64,000 bases of DNA, from assembly GCA_029213005.1 (NCBI GenBank), contig JARGPI010000019.1, positions 1 through 64,000 of the forward strand. Reading direction: 5' to 3'. The notes beneath the pieces are model-generated. The model saw only the letters and a list, made by a program, of their open reading frames with translations, was not told the DNA's origin and did not search any database. Source of the DNA: Verrucomicrobiales bacterium (GTDB taxonomy: Bacteria > Verrucomicrobiota > Verrucomicrobiia > Verrucomicrobiales > DEV007). Positions 16,772-26,016 of this stretch are shown piece after piece. The translations under genes were made by a program, and so were the position numbers. Positions within the stretch are counted from its first letter, which is position 1. The number at the start of each line of letters is the position of its first letter.

Positions 16772-17452
16772 TTAGAAATTGAATTGAAATCCGAGTGCCA
16801 CCTGATGGGATTGCAGCTCGTCGAAAGTCACTCCACCTCCGGTACCCTGGAGCGTAAATTCATCAAGGGATCCAAATCTGTATTCTGCGAAAAACGAAGC
16901 CTGGGGAGTTATCTCCAATCTCGCACCGCCGATCACCTGATAGAGAAACGCCGCGTCATCATCGTTGATTCGGAAGGCAGGTGATGTGAAATCAGCATCA
17001 GCAAAGCCTGCGCCCACACCCACACCGACGTATGGGGAGAACATTCTCCGCGGACGAAATTCGTAGATCAGATTGACGGCTACCTGCGAGTAAGTAAGAT
17101 CGCCAGAGTATCCGAAATTAGTGCCGTTGAGCGCAAATCCATCAAGATCCGCTCCTCCCGTAGCGCCTTCAACCTCAACGGAGAGGCCCGGACTCAGTTG
17201 ATAGCCGAGTGTTCCACCAGCAAGCCAACCGGTGTCAAATTCCGCACTCACATCTGCCACTCCGGTTCCCTGAAGATCATCGAGAAAGAGAGTCCCGCCG
17301 AATCCCTCGAAATAGAATCCGGTATCGACTGGCGGTGAATAAGTGACGCCCTTGGCAGGAGGCAAATATTCGCCCGCAAAAACGGGGGAAAACAAGAGTA
17401 TGGTGCTGAAAAGCACAGTTATTGAGGATCCCAATTTTTTATTGGTGTTCAT
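16772..17452 (-). CDS. Outer-membrane beta-barrel protein
   Basis: From ATG 17452 a 226-residue protein with signal peptide (MNTNKKLGSSITVLFSTILL...VFA), then a barrel of the OmpA/porin_OMP_beta-brl type: TGFYFEGFGGTLF, GWLAGGTLGYQLS, FSPYVGVGVGAGFADADF, QASFFAEYRFGS and the C-terminal SHQVALGFQFNF ending in Phe. The frame is open for 31 codons upstream, but these lack a signal-like start. It is probably a structural eight-stranded barrel; no enzyme motif is visible. It is separated from the downstream DsbD-like gene by about 280 bp and a possible terminator. Confidence 0.85.
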   Translation of the reverse strand: MNTNKKLGSSITVLFSTILLFSPVFAGEYLPPAKGVTYSPPVDTGFYFEGFGGTLFLDDLQGTGVADVSAEFDTGWLAGGTLGYQLSPGLSVEVEGATGGADLDGFALNGTNFGYSGDLTYSQVAVNLIYEFRPRRMFSPYVGVGVGAGFADADFTSPAFRINDDDAAFLYQVIGGARLEITPQASFFAEYRFGSLDEFTLQGTGGGVTFDELQSHQVALGFQFNF

Positions 17453-17685
17453 ATCAGTATCTGGTTTTAGTTTGGTTCGAATGGTTGTTGTCGGTCCGAA
17501 AGGGCCGGATCTTGATAGTCGAACGGCCCCGGAATTACTTACCAATTTTTAGACATGCGCGGCTCAGGTTTCGTTGAACAGCCGACATGCTGACCCAGCA
17601 ATTTTTCCCGGACGAGAGATCACTCAACTCGTCGACCGGGCTGTACGGAACCGCTGGAAAACAGGTTTAGAAACAACCTCGCACC

Positions 17686-19053
17686 CTAAACCAGAGAGAC
17701 ACGACCTGTGGAATCTCCGAAACGCTCTTCTTTGAGGCCGATTCGATCAAACATACTGAGGAAGAGGTTACAAAGCGGCGTTTTGCTGCCGAGATCGGTG
17801 TGGATTCCGGACTTGATCTGGCCGCCTGCATTTCCTGCGAGAATGATTGGCAGGTTTTCGTGACGGTGCCGATCCGGGTCAGCAAGACCACTGCCCCAGA
17901 TTACCTGTGAGTTGTGGAGCAACGATTTCCCGTCTGGATCTTTCCGACTGCTGAGCTGCTCGAGAAAATAGGCGAATTGCTGCGAGTAAAACAGGTCAAT
18001 TTTAGCCAGCTTTTCGAGAGAAACTTCATCGCCCCGGTGATGGGAGATGGTGTGGTGACCATCGGGAACTCCAATTGATTTGAAACTCCGGTTACTGCCA
18101 TCATGCGATAGCAGGAAGGTAGCGACCCGGGTAGAATCGGTCTCAAAAGCGAGCACCATCATGTCGAACATGAGTCGGATATGATCCTCAAAACTGCCAG
18201 GCACACCGGAAGGTAAATCGATTTGTTCCACATCGGGGAGGCCGAATTTTTCGGCTTTAGCGATCCGATGCTCAATCTCCCGAATCCCGGTCATATATTC
18301 GTCGAGCTTCACCTGATCGTTCCGGCCCAGCTTGTTGTTGAGCTGTTTGGCATCCTCGAGCACAAAGTCGAGAATCGATCGGTCGGACTTATTCCGGGTG
18401 TGAAAACTCCGCTTCCGCTCCTCTTTAGATCCCGCACCGAAAAGCCGTTCAAACACGAGCCTGGGGTTGGATTCCGGAGTCATCGGAGTCTGGTCGGAAC
18501 GCCACGATAAATTGAATTGATAAGCGCAGGAATACCCGGAATCACACACGCCGCTCTTGCGAACGCCGTCGCAGGAGAGTTCCAGCGAGCGGAAACGGGT
18601 TTGCTCCCCGATAGCTCTCGCGATAACCTGATCAGCCGAAACTCCGAGTTTAATGTCCGCACCGGCCGTTTTACGAGGGCGAATTCCCGTCATGAAACTG
18701 GCGTTTGCCCGGGCATGGTCACCGCCGCCGTCGCCACCGGAAGTGCCATTGTCATGAGCAAATTTACTGAACAAATGGAACTGATCTTTAAATTTTTCGT
18801 AAGGCCGATGGGTCTCGTTGAGCTGATAGTCTGCCCCTGTCCCGGTGACGTCCCACTTACTCACATTAACGCCATTCGGCTTATAAAGGAACGCAGTCCG
18901 CAGTGGCATTCCGGAAGGAGTGACCGCTAATCCGGTCTTCGCCGCCTCTGCCAACACCTTTCCATCGAGAAACGTTTCGAATACGGGGAGCGATATACCG
19001 GCACCCAGTCCGCGTAGAAAATTTCGGCGATTAAAAGAAGTCGAGTTATTCAT
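17686..19053 (-). CDS. DUF1552 secreted protein with Tat signal
   Basis: A 455-residue protein of the DUF1552 family, abundant in Planctomycetes and Verrucomicrobia and of unknown reaction. The Tat signal NRRNFLRGLGAGISLP is at residues 9-24. The body shows GVNVSKWDVTG, HDNGTSGGDGGGDHARANASFMTG, and a C-terminal WGSGLADPDRHRHENLPIIL, rich in His and Asp and compatible with a metal site; it resembles the DUF1501/alkaline-phosphatase-like group. It lies 42 bp downstream of the DUF1587/1592 cytochrome gene, its usual partner, so the two are probably one operon and exported proteins of one complex. Confidence 0.93.
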   Translation of the reverse strand: MNNSTSFNRRNFLRGLGAGISLPVFETFLDGKVLAEAAKTGLAVTPSGMPLRTAFLYKPNGVNVSKWDVTGTGADYQLNETHRPYEKFKDQFHLFSKFAHDNGTSGGDGGGDHARANASFMTGIRPRKTAGADIKLGVSADQVIARAIGEQTRFRSLELSCDGVRKSGVCDSGYSCAYQFNLSWRSDQTPMTPESNPRLVFERLFGAGSKEERKRSFHTRNKSDRSILDFVLEDAKQLNNKLGRNDQVKLDEYMTGIREIEHRIAKAEKFGLPDVEQIDLPSGVPGSFEDHIRLMFDMMVLAFETDSTRVATFLLSHDGSNRSFKSIGVPDGHHTISHHRGDEVSLEKLAKIDLFYSQQFAYFLEQLSSRKDPDGKSLLHNSQVIWGSGLADPDRHRHENLPIILAGNAGGQIKSGIHTDLGSKTPLCNLFLSMFDRIGLKEERFGDSTGRVSLV

Positions 19054-19095
19054 ACTGGCAGTTTGTTAGTCAACATAAACGTAATCCGCTGATTT

Positions 19096-21450
19096 TCACC
19101 TCAAGAGACTACCGTCTCCGCGTCTTTTCTGAAAAGCCGGGCTTTCGATAACACCATAAAGGATATCGATAAGTCGTCCTCCATCGGTACGAGCCTGTTC
19201 AACAATTCCATCAATCGTCGGAGCGTCAAAAAACTCAACTCCGCGCCCCAGCGCAAAGGTAAACAGCTTTTCCGTGACGGCAGTAAAGAATTGTTCCTGC
19301 TTTTCCGTCGCAAGAATCGTGGAAAGCTCATCGGCGTTTTTAAAGGTTTCACCCGACACCAGTTTGCCGGCGGTATCGAGCGGTTTTCCTTTGTAGGTAT
19401 CAATCCACATACCGGCAAAGTTATAGTTTTCCATAGCGAGCCCGATCGGATCCATCCGGGCATGACAGGAGGCGCACATCTTCTCTTCACTATGCAGAGC
19501 CAGTGCTTCCCGCAGCGAGATGTTTTTGTTTTTGCCTGAAATGGACTGTTCCAGCGGTGGAACGTCCGGCGCCGCCGGGGGAGGGGGGATCGCCAGCAAA
19601 TTCTCTAACACAAATAGCCCCCGCTTCACCGGAGAAGTCCGGGTCGGGTTGGAGGTTACGATTTGGAAGGTGGCCTGTTTGAGAAGCCCGCCGCGTTCCC
19701 GCGCATCGCGATCTTTTAACTCGACTTTTCGCATGTCGCGACCTTCCACGCCTTTGATATCATACCAGTTGGCCAGCTCCTCGTTCAAAAAAGCATACTT
19801 TGCGGTGAGCAGCTCACTGGCGGGTCGATTTTCGGTGAGAATATAATGAAAGAACATTTCTGTCTCTTTCCGCATCGCCTGTCGAAGTCTCGTGCTGAAA
19901 AGTCGACGCGCCTCCCCGAGGTCCCGGGTTCCGGTCGCAGCCCGCGCTTCGATATGGATCGTTTCAACATCCCGGGCCTGAAGCCATTGACCGACGAAAC
20001 TCTCAATAAACCGCTGAGATTTTTTATCCGCTAACATCCGATTTATCTGAAGACGGAGTTGTTCGCGAAGTTTCCCTTCACCGGCCAGTTTCATCAATTC
20101 CTCGTCCGGAGCTGACAGCCAGAGGAAATACGAGAGGCGGGAAGCGAGGGAATACTCATCGAGCAACTGGATCCGATCCGGGTCATTTGGATCGGGCTGA
20201 AGCTCTGAACGCATCAGGAAGTGCGGGCTGACCAGCATCGCCGTGACAGCGTGACGGATTCCGTGTTCGAAAAAGTAACCTTCCTCCTCATCTTTAGTCC
20301 GGGCCAGCTTCACAAGGCGGTCAATCATCTCATCGGTAGGAGGCCGACGGAAAAGCTTCAGAGCCAGGCGCCGCAGGATTTTCTCGCGATAGGGATCGCG
20401 CTCGGCTTCCTCCGGTGGCGGACCTTCGGAAAAGATTTCCCGAAACTCCCAGGGGTAATCCTTTTTGCTACCATCGAGCGGACCCCGGTATCGAATGCTT
20501 TCGATTCTGACGTACAACTTATCTTCGCCTTTCTCACGGGCGGCCCCCGGTTTCATTTCCAGGAAAAATTTATGGCCGTCGCCCTTTTTGAAATGGCCTT
20601 TGCCTTTCACAACCAGCTCGCGGGAATTGTTCCAGGCCACCTTTTTGGTAATGATCGTCTTATCATCGTAACCGAATGTCAGGGTCCCGGTTTCCTCAGT
20701 CGCCTCCTTCGAACCACTGATTTTGTAGGTGATTTTGAACTCATACTCCGCATCGTAGTTGATCCAGCGCTTCGCTTCGAAACGACGGTTTGACTCAAAC
20801 GACATATACCCGATGTGATGACTCTCGTGTTGGAGACCTTTAAATGTCTTCGGGTCCACCCACCATTCCACAATCTGCGGTCCATCCACCGGCACCGCTT
20901 TTGCTGCAATATATTTTGCGGCATCGAGATACTTCTCCATCAGCAGCGGCGAAATACTGAGCACATCGCCAATCGTGTCGAAACCATATCCGGTGTCATC
21001 CGGCGGAAAGAAATCGTGAGCCCGGAATTCGACTTTCAGCGCATCCTTGATCGTATACTGATATTCCTCCCGATTGAGGCGGCGAATGGTGACCCGGCCA
21101 GGGTCCGGATTGTCCCGGTCAATTTTAAACACGTGGTCCTCGATATAACGAAGCACCTCGTGTTTCTCCGCATCGGTCATCTGCTTTTTGTCCGGCGGAG
21201 GCATCAAACTGGCCCGCATATTTTTCCAGATCTCGAACCACACATCGAGATCTTTGAGATGATCCGCGACCGAATCGAAATCATCCATCGCGAAATCCCC
21301 TTTATCCATACCGTCTCCATGACAGTCGTAGCAGAATTTCACAAACACCGGTTCGATCTTCTCATCGTACAGTTTTTCGCCCTGAGGAGCGGCCCAAAGA
21401 GCCGTGCCACTGAAAATCAGAAACAAAATTGGATAGAAAACTTTCGCCAT
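19096..21450 (-). CDS. DUF1587/DUF1592/DUF1588/DUF1585 multi-domain planctomycete-type cytochrome
   Basis: A 784-residue exported protein. After the signal peptide (1-20) comes a c-type heme motif CYDCH (40-44). DUF1587 starts at RVTIRRLNREEYQYTIKD, a carbohydrate-binding-like insertion follows, then DUF1595 and DUF1592 (LASRLSYFLWLSAPDEEL), DUF1588 (RGGLLKQATFQIVTSNPTRT) with CASCHARMDPIGLAMENYN holding a second CxxCH, and DUF1585 near the C terminus (EQFFTAVTEKLFTFALGRGV). Domain order is the classical one. The electron role and substrate are unknown. It is the first gene of a pair with the DUF1552 gene; paired element B lies about 200 bp upstream of its start. Confidence 0.93.
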   Translation of the reverse strand: MAKVFYPILFLIFSGTALWAAPQGEKLYDEKIEPVFVKFCYDCHGDGMDKGDFAMDDFDSVADHLKDLDVWFEIWKNMRASLMPPPDKKQMTDAEKHEVLRYIEDHVFKIDRDNPDPGRVTIRRLNREEYQYTIKDALKVEFRAHDFFPPDDTGYGFDTIGDVLSISPLLMEKYLDAAKYIAAKAVPVDGPQIVEWWVDPKTFKGLQHESHHIGYMSFESNRRFEAKRWINYDAEYEFKITYKISGSKEATEETGTLTFGYDDKTIITKKVAWNNSRELVVKGKGHFKKGDGHKFFLEMKPGAAREKGEDKLYVRIESIRYRGPLDGSKKDYPWEFREIFSEGPPPEEAERDPYREKILRRLALKLFRRPPTDEMIDRLVKLARTKDEEEGYFFEHGIRHAVTAMLVSPHFLMRSELQPDPNDPDRIQLLDEYSLASRLSYFLWLSAPDEELMKLAGEGKLREQLRLQINRMLADKKSQRFIESFVGQWLQARDVETIHIEARAATGTRDLGEARRLFSTRLRQAMRKETEMFFHYILTENRPASELLTAKYAFLNEELANWYDIKGVEGRDMRKVELKDRDARERGGLLKQATFQIVTSNPTRTSPVKRGLFVLENLLAIPPPPAAPDVPPLEQSISGKNKNISLREALALHSEEKMCASCHARMDPIGLAMENYNFAGMWIDTYKGKPLDTAGKLVSGETFKNADELSTILATEKQEQFFTAVTEKLFTFALGRGVEFFDAPTIDGIVEQARTDGGRLIDILYGVIESPAFQKRRGDGSLLR

Positions 21451-21652
21451 GGTTTGTTGTTAGAACATACGTTTCGCCCGAAATCCCGATCATCACGTGA
21501 TCGATTGAGCCGAAGAATTTCCAGTATCGGAAAAAGCGAAACAGTGATCTGTCAGGCTAATCTTGCAACAGGCGTGTTTAAGACGCAAAAAACACGCCAA
21601 CAGGAACTCATAGATCGAGTTAAAACCGGAGCGAAAGCTCAATTTGCCCGAT

Positions 21653-21687
21653 TGTACAGGGTACAGTTTCAGACTGTACAGGGTACA
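21653..21687 (-). repeat. Paired TGTACCCTGTACA element, copy B (direct pair)
   Basis: TGTACAGGGTACA, the reverse complement of the core, occurs at 21653-21665 and 21675-21687, again 22 bp apart and in one orientation. Read on the minus strand it is closely similar to copy A, including flanking ATT and AATC. It lies between the start of the DUF1592 gene (21450, minus) and the stop of the DUF1275 gene (21712, minus). Confidence 0.85.
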
Positions 21688-21711
21688 ATCCGGAAAATGG
21701 TGACCTGACTA

Positions 21712-22416
21712 TCACTTCGAATCGCCTCCAGAGGAAAGCCGCCCGGTATCTTTCTCCAGTGATTTCTTGTATACACTCCAGGCAAATCCGCCGACCAGAT
21801 AGCCTATCCCTGCCGAGAACATCCAGTGCCCAAGATTATTTAGTACAAAGGCACTGCTCGCCACCGCACCCAGGAGAAAGGAAAAAGTAATCAAAACCGG
21901 TATCCACAGTTTCCATCCTTCGATCTTGTGACCACGGAACTTCATCCCCAGATGAATCCCAAAATCAGTGAACAGCCCCGTCAAATGGGTCGTTCGCAGC
22001 ACCACCCCGCGGTATCGACTGGCCAACGCATTTTGCGCGCCGCAGACCGCACTTACGATCCCGATCGAAAGAATCGGAAACTCCAGGTATGAATAGTGAG
22101 CGCCGATCAGACAAAGCCCCAAAGCCGACAGTATCCGGCCATAGGGTTTACTAATCTCGAGCGTCGGATGGTGGAGGAGAAATCCCGAAATCGTCGCTCC
22201 GGTAATAAATCCAAACGTCGCAGTGGTCACGTTCACAATGTGAAGTCCGTTCGATTTCCCAATACTTGAGAGCCCGGATCCAATCCTCGCGATATCCCCG
22301 GTCAGGTGACTGACCGATGCCCCGGTTGAAAGAAGAAACCCGGTATTCAGAAAAGAGGCGCCGAAAGCTAAGAGGCATCCTCCAAAAACGATCTGGCGTG
22401 GTGCAATCGGTCGCAT
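21712..22416 (-). CDS. DUF1275 (YoaK-like) membrane protein
   Basis: A 234-residue protein with about six hydrophobic segments. The start GGCLLAFGASFLNTGFLLSTGASVSHLTGDIARIG has the family pattern, with the conserved S-H-x-T-G in the second helix; later come SAVCGAQNALASRYRGVVLRTTHLTGLFTDFG. The family is widespread, has no proven function, and has been suggested to be a transporter. The gene is separated from the hipA-like gene by about 80 bp on the same strand. The C-terminal tail is short, polar and cytoplasmic. Confidence 0.87.
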   Translation of the reverse strand: MRPIAPRQIVFGGCLLAFGASFLNTGFLLSTGASVSHLTGDIARIGSGLSSIGKSNGLHIVNVTTATFGFITGATISGFLLHHPTLEISKPYGRILSALGLCLIGAHYSYLEFPILSIGIVSAVCGAQNALASRYRGVVLRTTHLTGLFTDFGIHLGMKFRGHKIEGWKLWIPVLITFSFLLGAVASSAFVLNNLGHWMFSAGIGYLVGGFAWSVYKKSLEKDTGRLSSGGDSK

Positions 22417-22497
22417 TTAAACTCTGTCGATGAAATATAGAAGAATTCCACCATTAGTCTACATTTCACCTATCAAACCCACATTAAAATTCCCCCT

Positions 22498-23925
22498 CTA
22501 ACTTCCACACACTCTACATGGTGTTCCCTGTGATTTCGAGCCCATCCAGCCCTCACCTACTTGGTAGTAACGACACTTGGAACTGTGCCGTTTCCCTGAT
22601 TTCGATATCCAGAACCTCCCACTCTCGACCAAGTGAGACTGCTTTGGCGCCGAATGACTGAGGTTAAAAGCCGGTTCCATCAATTCCTGTTCGGCCCGCC
22701 CGATTTTAGCCTCGCTCGCAAGGGTTCGCCAATTCGCAACCACAGAGCGAGTGTTTTCAATGATCGCCAGAGCATCCTTTTCTTTGACGCGGAAATATTG
22801 GGCTACTTCCATAGCCAGTTCCGGTTCCAGGCGATTATCGACTTCATTGACATTTAAACTGAGCCCTGTCTTCCCACCGCTTGGTTCTGCATTAATGTCA
22901 TAACCGGGCGACAACGCCCATCCCTTCGCTTCTAAAAGGAATCCATGGTTCCGAAGGTGGTCGTCGGTGTTACTGACAAACATCGAAAACACAATCCGCT
23001 TCCATAACTCAAGTAAATCTTTTTCGGGATGAGCGCCTTGTGTCAAAATCAATTCACACAGTTCTAAGTAACTGGCTCCTTCATGATAGTTGTCTCCATC
23101 AGTCCGTCCAAGAAGAGTCATTGCTGAAGCAAAATGCAAGCGACGTTTCGCCCGGCTTCCACGAACCCGATCAAATCTCCAAACCGCGAAAGTCCGATGC
23201 TTTGACCCAATTTTTAAACACTCACACGGAGGTAAATCCAAACCCGACTGTTTTCCCAATTGCCAAACGATCCACTCCCAGGCACCCATGTCACGATTGT
23301 CATTTCTTCCCGGAAATTTTGCGATCCAGAGATCTCCATCGGGGTATCGAACTCCGGCTTTTGGCCTCGCTCCACCCAGAGATGATCCCGGCGCGATCAA
23401 CATACTGATCCATTTCGAAACTTCACTGATATCCGCGTTGTCATCCTGTACTCTCCAACTCGCATTTTCCAATTCACGGAGGGAGGTAGAAGGCGGAGCA
23501 GCGCACTCCAGACTGTTATCAAGAAAGGGTCCGTCTTTTTCCAACTTAAAGCGCAAACCTCCCATCCTTTGTCCATCATGCACCCCAAGCAGATAATCCG
23601 ACTCCAGGAGAGATTTCGGTTTTCTGCCAATACTCGATGCCATCGCAGCTTCCCTGCGTTGCATCAAAACTTTGCCCCACCGATCAGGCGAAGAATCGAG
23701 AAAAAGACCAAAGTTGGGCCGTTCGCCACTAAGATACTGGTCGCCGCGAAAAAATTGAAGGTCCGGATCAAGGATTCGCCGCTCCGCCGTTTCCAACCAT
23801 TCCCTATCGTAGGAAAATGAGAGAACTTCTTTGCCTCTTGTTTCGATCGTGCGAAGCGTTCCCATTAGCGCAGGGCGATTTTTTACCGCGTCCCAATCTG
23901 CATAAACCAGAATATCACGGTTCAT
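22498..23925 (-). CDS. hipA: HipA-like serine/threonine kinase toxin with Cys-rich tail
   Basis: A 475-residue kinase of type II toxin-antitoxin modules. The N-terminal part has the HipA N1-domain pattern (GTLRTIETRGKEVLSFSYD, in parts, and FGLFLDSSPDRWGK). The P-loop region is APGSSLGGARPK, the catalytic loop NTDDHLRNHGFL (the Asp and the Asn of HxDxxxxN-like order) and the metal-binding D is in SPGYDINAEP. In E. coli HipA this kinase modifies glutamyl-tRNA synthetase; the target here is unknown. After the kinase core there is an extra tail of about 45 residues with HSSKC then CRVC, a probable zinc site. It overlaps the antitoxin stop by 11 bp. Confidence 0.9.
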   Translation of the reverse strand: MNRDILVYADWDAVKNRPALMGTLRTIETRGKEVLSFSYDREWLETAERRILDPDLQFFRGDQYLSGERPNFGLFLDSSPDRWGKVLMQRREAAMASSIGRKPKSLLESDYLLGVHDGQRMGGLRFKLEKDGPFLDNSLECAAPPSTSLRELENASWRVQDDNADISEVSKWISMLIAPGSSLGGARPKAGVRYPDGDLWIAKFPGRNDNRDMGAWEWIVWQLGKQSGLDLPPCECLKIGSKHRTFAVWRFDRVRGSRAKRRLHFASAMTLLGRTDGDNYHEGASYLELCELILTQGAHPEKDLLELWKRIVFSMFVSNTDDHLRNHGFLLEAKGWALSPGYDINAEPSGGKTGLSLNVNEVDNRLEPELAMEVAQYFRVKEKDALAIIENTRSVVANWRTLASEAKIGRAEQELMEPAFNLSHSAPKQSHLVESGRFWISKSGKRHSSKCRYYQVGEGWMGSKSQGTPCRVCGS

Positions 23926-24226
23926 TTTTATCCTTTCGATTGAGCAGAGAAGCGTCAGCTAACTTCCGACCCAAAACGTCGTCGGCTCCAACTTGCTCAA
24001 GATCTTTTTCCAACCCAAGAACGGCAAGGACTTTAAGCAGATTACCAATAGAAACCCCTTCGGAACCTTTTTCGATCGCATAAAGCGTCGAGCGCACAAT
24101 TCCGGCTCTTTCTGAAACTTGAATTGTCGTGTACCCCCTTCGCTTGCGAGCCAGACGAATATTATCCCCTAAAAGCTTTAGCGTTCTCTTATGTTTTGGA
24201 AGTAAAATAGGAGTCTCTTTCGCCAT
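23915..24226 (-). CDS. hipB: HipB-like helix-turn-helix antitoxin
   Basis: From ATG 24226 a 103-residue protein with an XRE-type HTH: LGDNIRLARKRRGYTTIQVS then RAGIVRSTLYAIEKGSEGVS. The frame extends 16 codons further, but the nearer ATG is preferred. It should bind operator DNA and neutralise the kinase encoded next, with which it overlaps by 11 bp (translational coupling). Just upstream of the start is TTACGTGTAA (about 24226-24235), an imperfect palindrome that could be the autoregulatory operator. The C-terminal part (KLADASLLNRKDKNEP) is charged and likely disordered. Confidence 0.87.
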   Translation of the reverse strand: MAKETPILLPKHKRTLKLLGDNIRLARKRRGYTTIQVSERAGIVRSTLYAIEKGSEGVSIGNLLKVLAVLGLEKDLEQVGADDVLGRKLADASLLNRKDKNEP

Positions 24227-24411
24227 TACGTGTAATAAACCAATCAAATCTAACCTTTTTGGGCATTTAATCAAACATCAATCAAGACCAGACTTTGTTC
24301 GATTAAGATTACAAATTCGATAATTTTGTCGGTTTTATCGATCATTACGGGATTTTCATCTCAACTGTCAAAATGCTCTCCCGGGAGCTCAGTTTATTGA
24401 TTCGTGCTCTT

Positions 24412-24465
24412 GACTCTGAGTCACTTTTGTGGCGAAGTCAGAGTCCTTTTGCTCCGGAACGGAGC
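24412..24465 (+). promoter_or_regulatory. Two hairpins in the fucP-like gene leader
   Basis: GACTCTGA (24412-24419) pairs with TCAGAGTC (24438-24445), followed by CTTTT. The next hairpin is GCTCCG/CGGAGC (24451-24456 and 24460-24465) around GAA. They lie 75-130 bp before the symporter start and could be an attenuator, or a terminator and anti-terminator. No known riboswitch is recognised. Confidence 0.4.
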
Positions 24466-24540
24466 TTGATTCGAAATGATGAACCGGGTAACCCCATTTT
24501 TCTGTTTCTATAACTGCGGGAAACCTTTTTCCAATACCAA

Positions 24541-26016
24541 ATGAGCCGTGATACCACACCTCTCGTGCCCCGGGCAATGCTGCTGACATTTGTCCTCGTA
24601 ACCTCGCTTTTTGCTCTCTGGGGATTTGCCAACGATATGACCAATCCACTGGTCAAAGCTTTCAAAGATATTTTTGTGATCAGCAATGCCCAGAGCAGTC
24701 TCGTCCAAACCGCGTTTTATGGCGGCTATGCGACAATGGCGCTACCAGCGGCCCTGTTTATTCGGCGCTATAGTTACAAAGCAGGTATTATAGTGGGGCT
24801 CGCCCTATATGGAATCGGAGCCATGTTGACGCTACCCGCAGCTGCTGCTGCCAACTTCAATTTGTTCCTGGTTTCCCTATATGTTCTTACTTTCGGTCTC
24901 GCTTTCCTCGAAACCACCGCAAATCCCTATATCCTTTCTATGGGTTCACCGGAAACTGCGACAAGGCGCCTCAACCTCGCTCAGTCCTTTAACCCCATTG
25001 GATCGCTGTCCGGTATGGCGATCGCAAGCCTTGTGATTTTATCCAGTCTCAGTGTCGAAGAATTCCGCGCCGACCTCGGTTCCTATCAAAAAGAGGAAAT
25101 CGCAGCGATCGACCCACAACTGAAAAAGTTTCTCGATACCGAAGGAGGGCGCCGCGAGGAAGCCGGCGAATTGCCCTTCACCGAACTCTCCTACGATGTC
25201 GCACTCGGAGACGCTCTCAAAGCCTACAAAAACGGTGAGATAAAAAGCTATCGCGATACGACTTATGAAGAAATGCGTAATCACGATCTCAGTGTGATCA
25301 AAACTCCCTATGTCATTATCGGGATGATTGTCTTCGGGATGATGCTGATATTCATCCTGACCCCCATGCCGAAAACAGGGGAAAACCAAAACAATCTGAA
25401 ACTGGGTGAGACCTTCAAAATGTTACTGAAAAACAAGCGATATCTGGAAGGGGTTGTGGCTCAGGGTTTCTATGTTGGTGCCCAAATCATGTGCTGGACC
25501 TTTATCATCCACTACGCAACGGGAAACCTTGGTATCAGCGCCGCTTCCGCCCAAAACTACAACATTATCGCTATGTCGATTTTTTGTGCGAGCCGGTTTA
25601 TCTGTACCTTTTTTCTGCGGTATATCAGTCCCGGAAAACTACTGATGATTCTCGCTACCGTTGCTGCTGTGCTGATTCTCGGCGTGATCTTTATCAAAGG
25701 ATATTTTGGTCTCTACTGCCTCATCGGAGTTTCGGCCTGTATGTCAGTCATGTTCCCGACCATTTATGGTATCGCACTCGACGGCATGGGCGATGAAGCA
25801 AAAGTAGCGTCTGCCGGGCTAATTTTTGCAATCGTGGGCGGTGCGCTGATGCCACCTCTACAAGGTTCCATTATCGACATGGGAGGGAGCAGTGGACTCA
25901 TCGGCGGGCTTCCCTCCGTTAGCGTTTCGTTTATCCTGCCATTGATCTGCTTTATCGTCATTGCCATTTTCGGGATGCGAACCTTAAAGGGGAACGACCG
26001 GGTAAGCGCCTCCTAA
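24541..26016 (+). CDS. fucP: FucP-family sugar/H+ symporter (MFS)
   Basis: A 491-residue inner-membrane transporter with 12 predicted helices. It opens with FVLVTSLFALWGFANDMTNP and has YGGYATMALPAALFIRRYSYK, FGLAFLETTANPYILSMG and RLNLAQSFNPIGSLSGM, the pattern of the FHS family (FucP, GluP). An about 80-residue polar insert between helices 6 and 7 (GGRREEAGELPFTEL region) occurs in some members. L-fucose is the best guess for substrate, but glucose, galactose or another hexose is possible. Its stop overlaps the 3' end of the convergent GH25 gene by 4 bp. A structured leader precedes it. Confidence 0.9.
   Translation: MSRDTTPLVPRAMLLTFVLVTSLFALWGFANDMTNPLVKAFKDIFVISNAQSSLVQTAFYGGYATMALPAALFIRRYSYKAGIIVGLALYGIGAMLTLPAAAAANFNLFLVSLYVLTFGLAFLETTANPYILSMGSPETATRRLNLAQSFNPIGSLSGMAIASLVILSSLSVEEFRADLGSYQKEEIAAIDPQLKKFLDTEGGRREEAGELPFTELSYDVALGDALKAYKNGEIKSYRDTTYEEMRNHDLSVIKTPYVIIGMIVFGMMLIFILTPMPKTGENQNNLKLGETFKMLLKNKRYLEGVVAQGFYVGAQIMCWTFIIHYATGNLGISAASAQNYNIIAMSIFCASRFICTFFLRYISPGKLLMILATVAAVLILGVIFIKGYFGLYCLIGVSACMSVMFPTIYGIALDGMGDEAKVASAGLIFAIVGGALMPPLQGSIIDMGGSSGLIGGLPSVSVSFILPLICFIVIAIFGMRTLKGNDRVSAS

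Noticed and set aside
20815..21708. 297-codon plus-strand frame opposite the DUF1592 gene
   Set aside because: It is antisense to the cytochrome gene and runs on into the TGTACCCTGTACA element, giving a nonsense C terminus.
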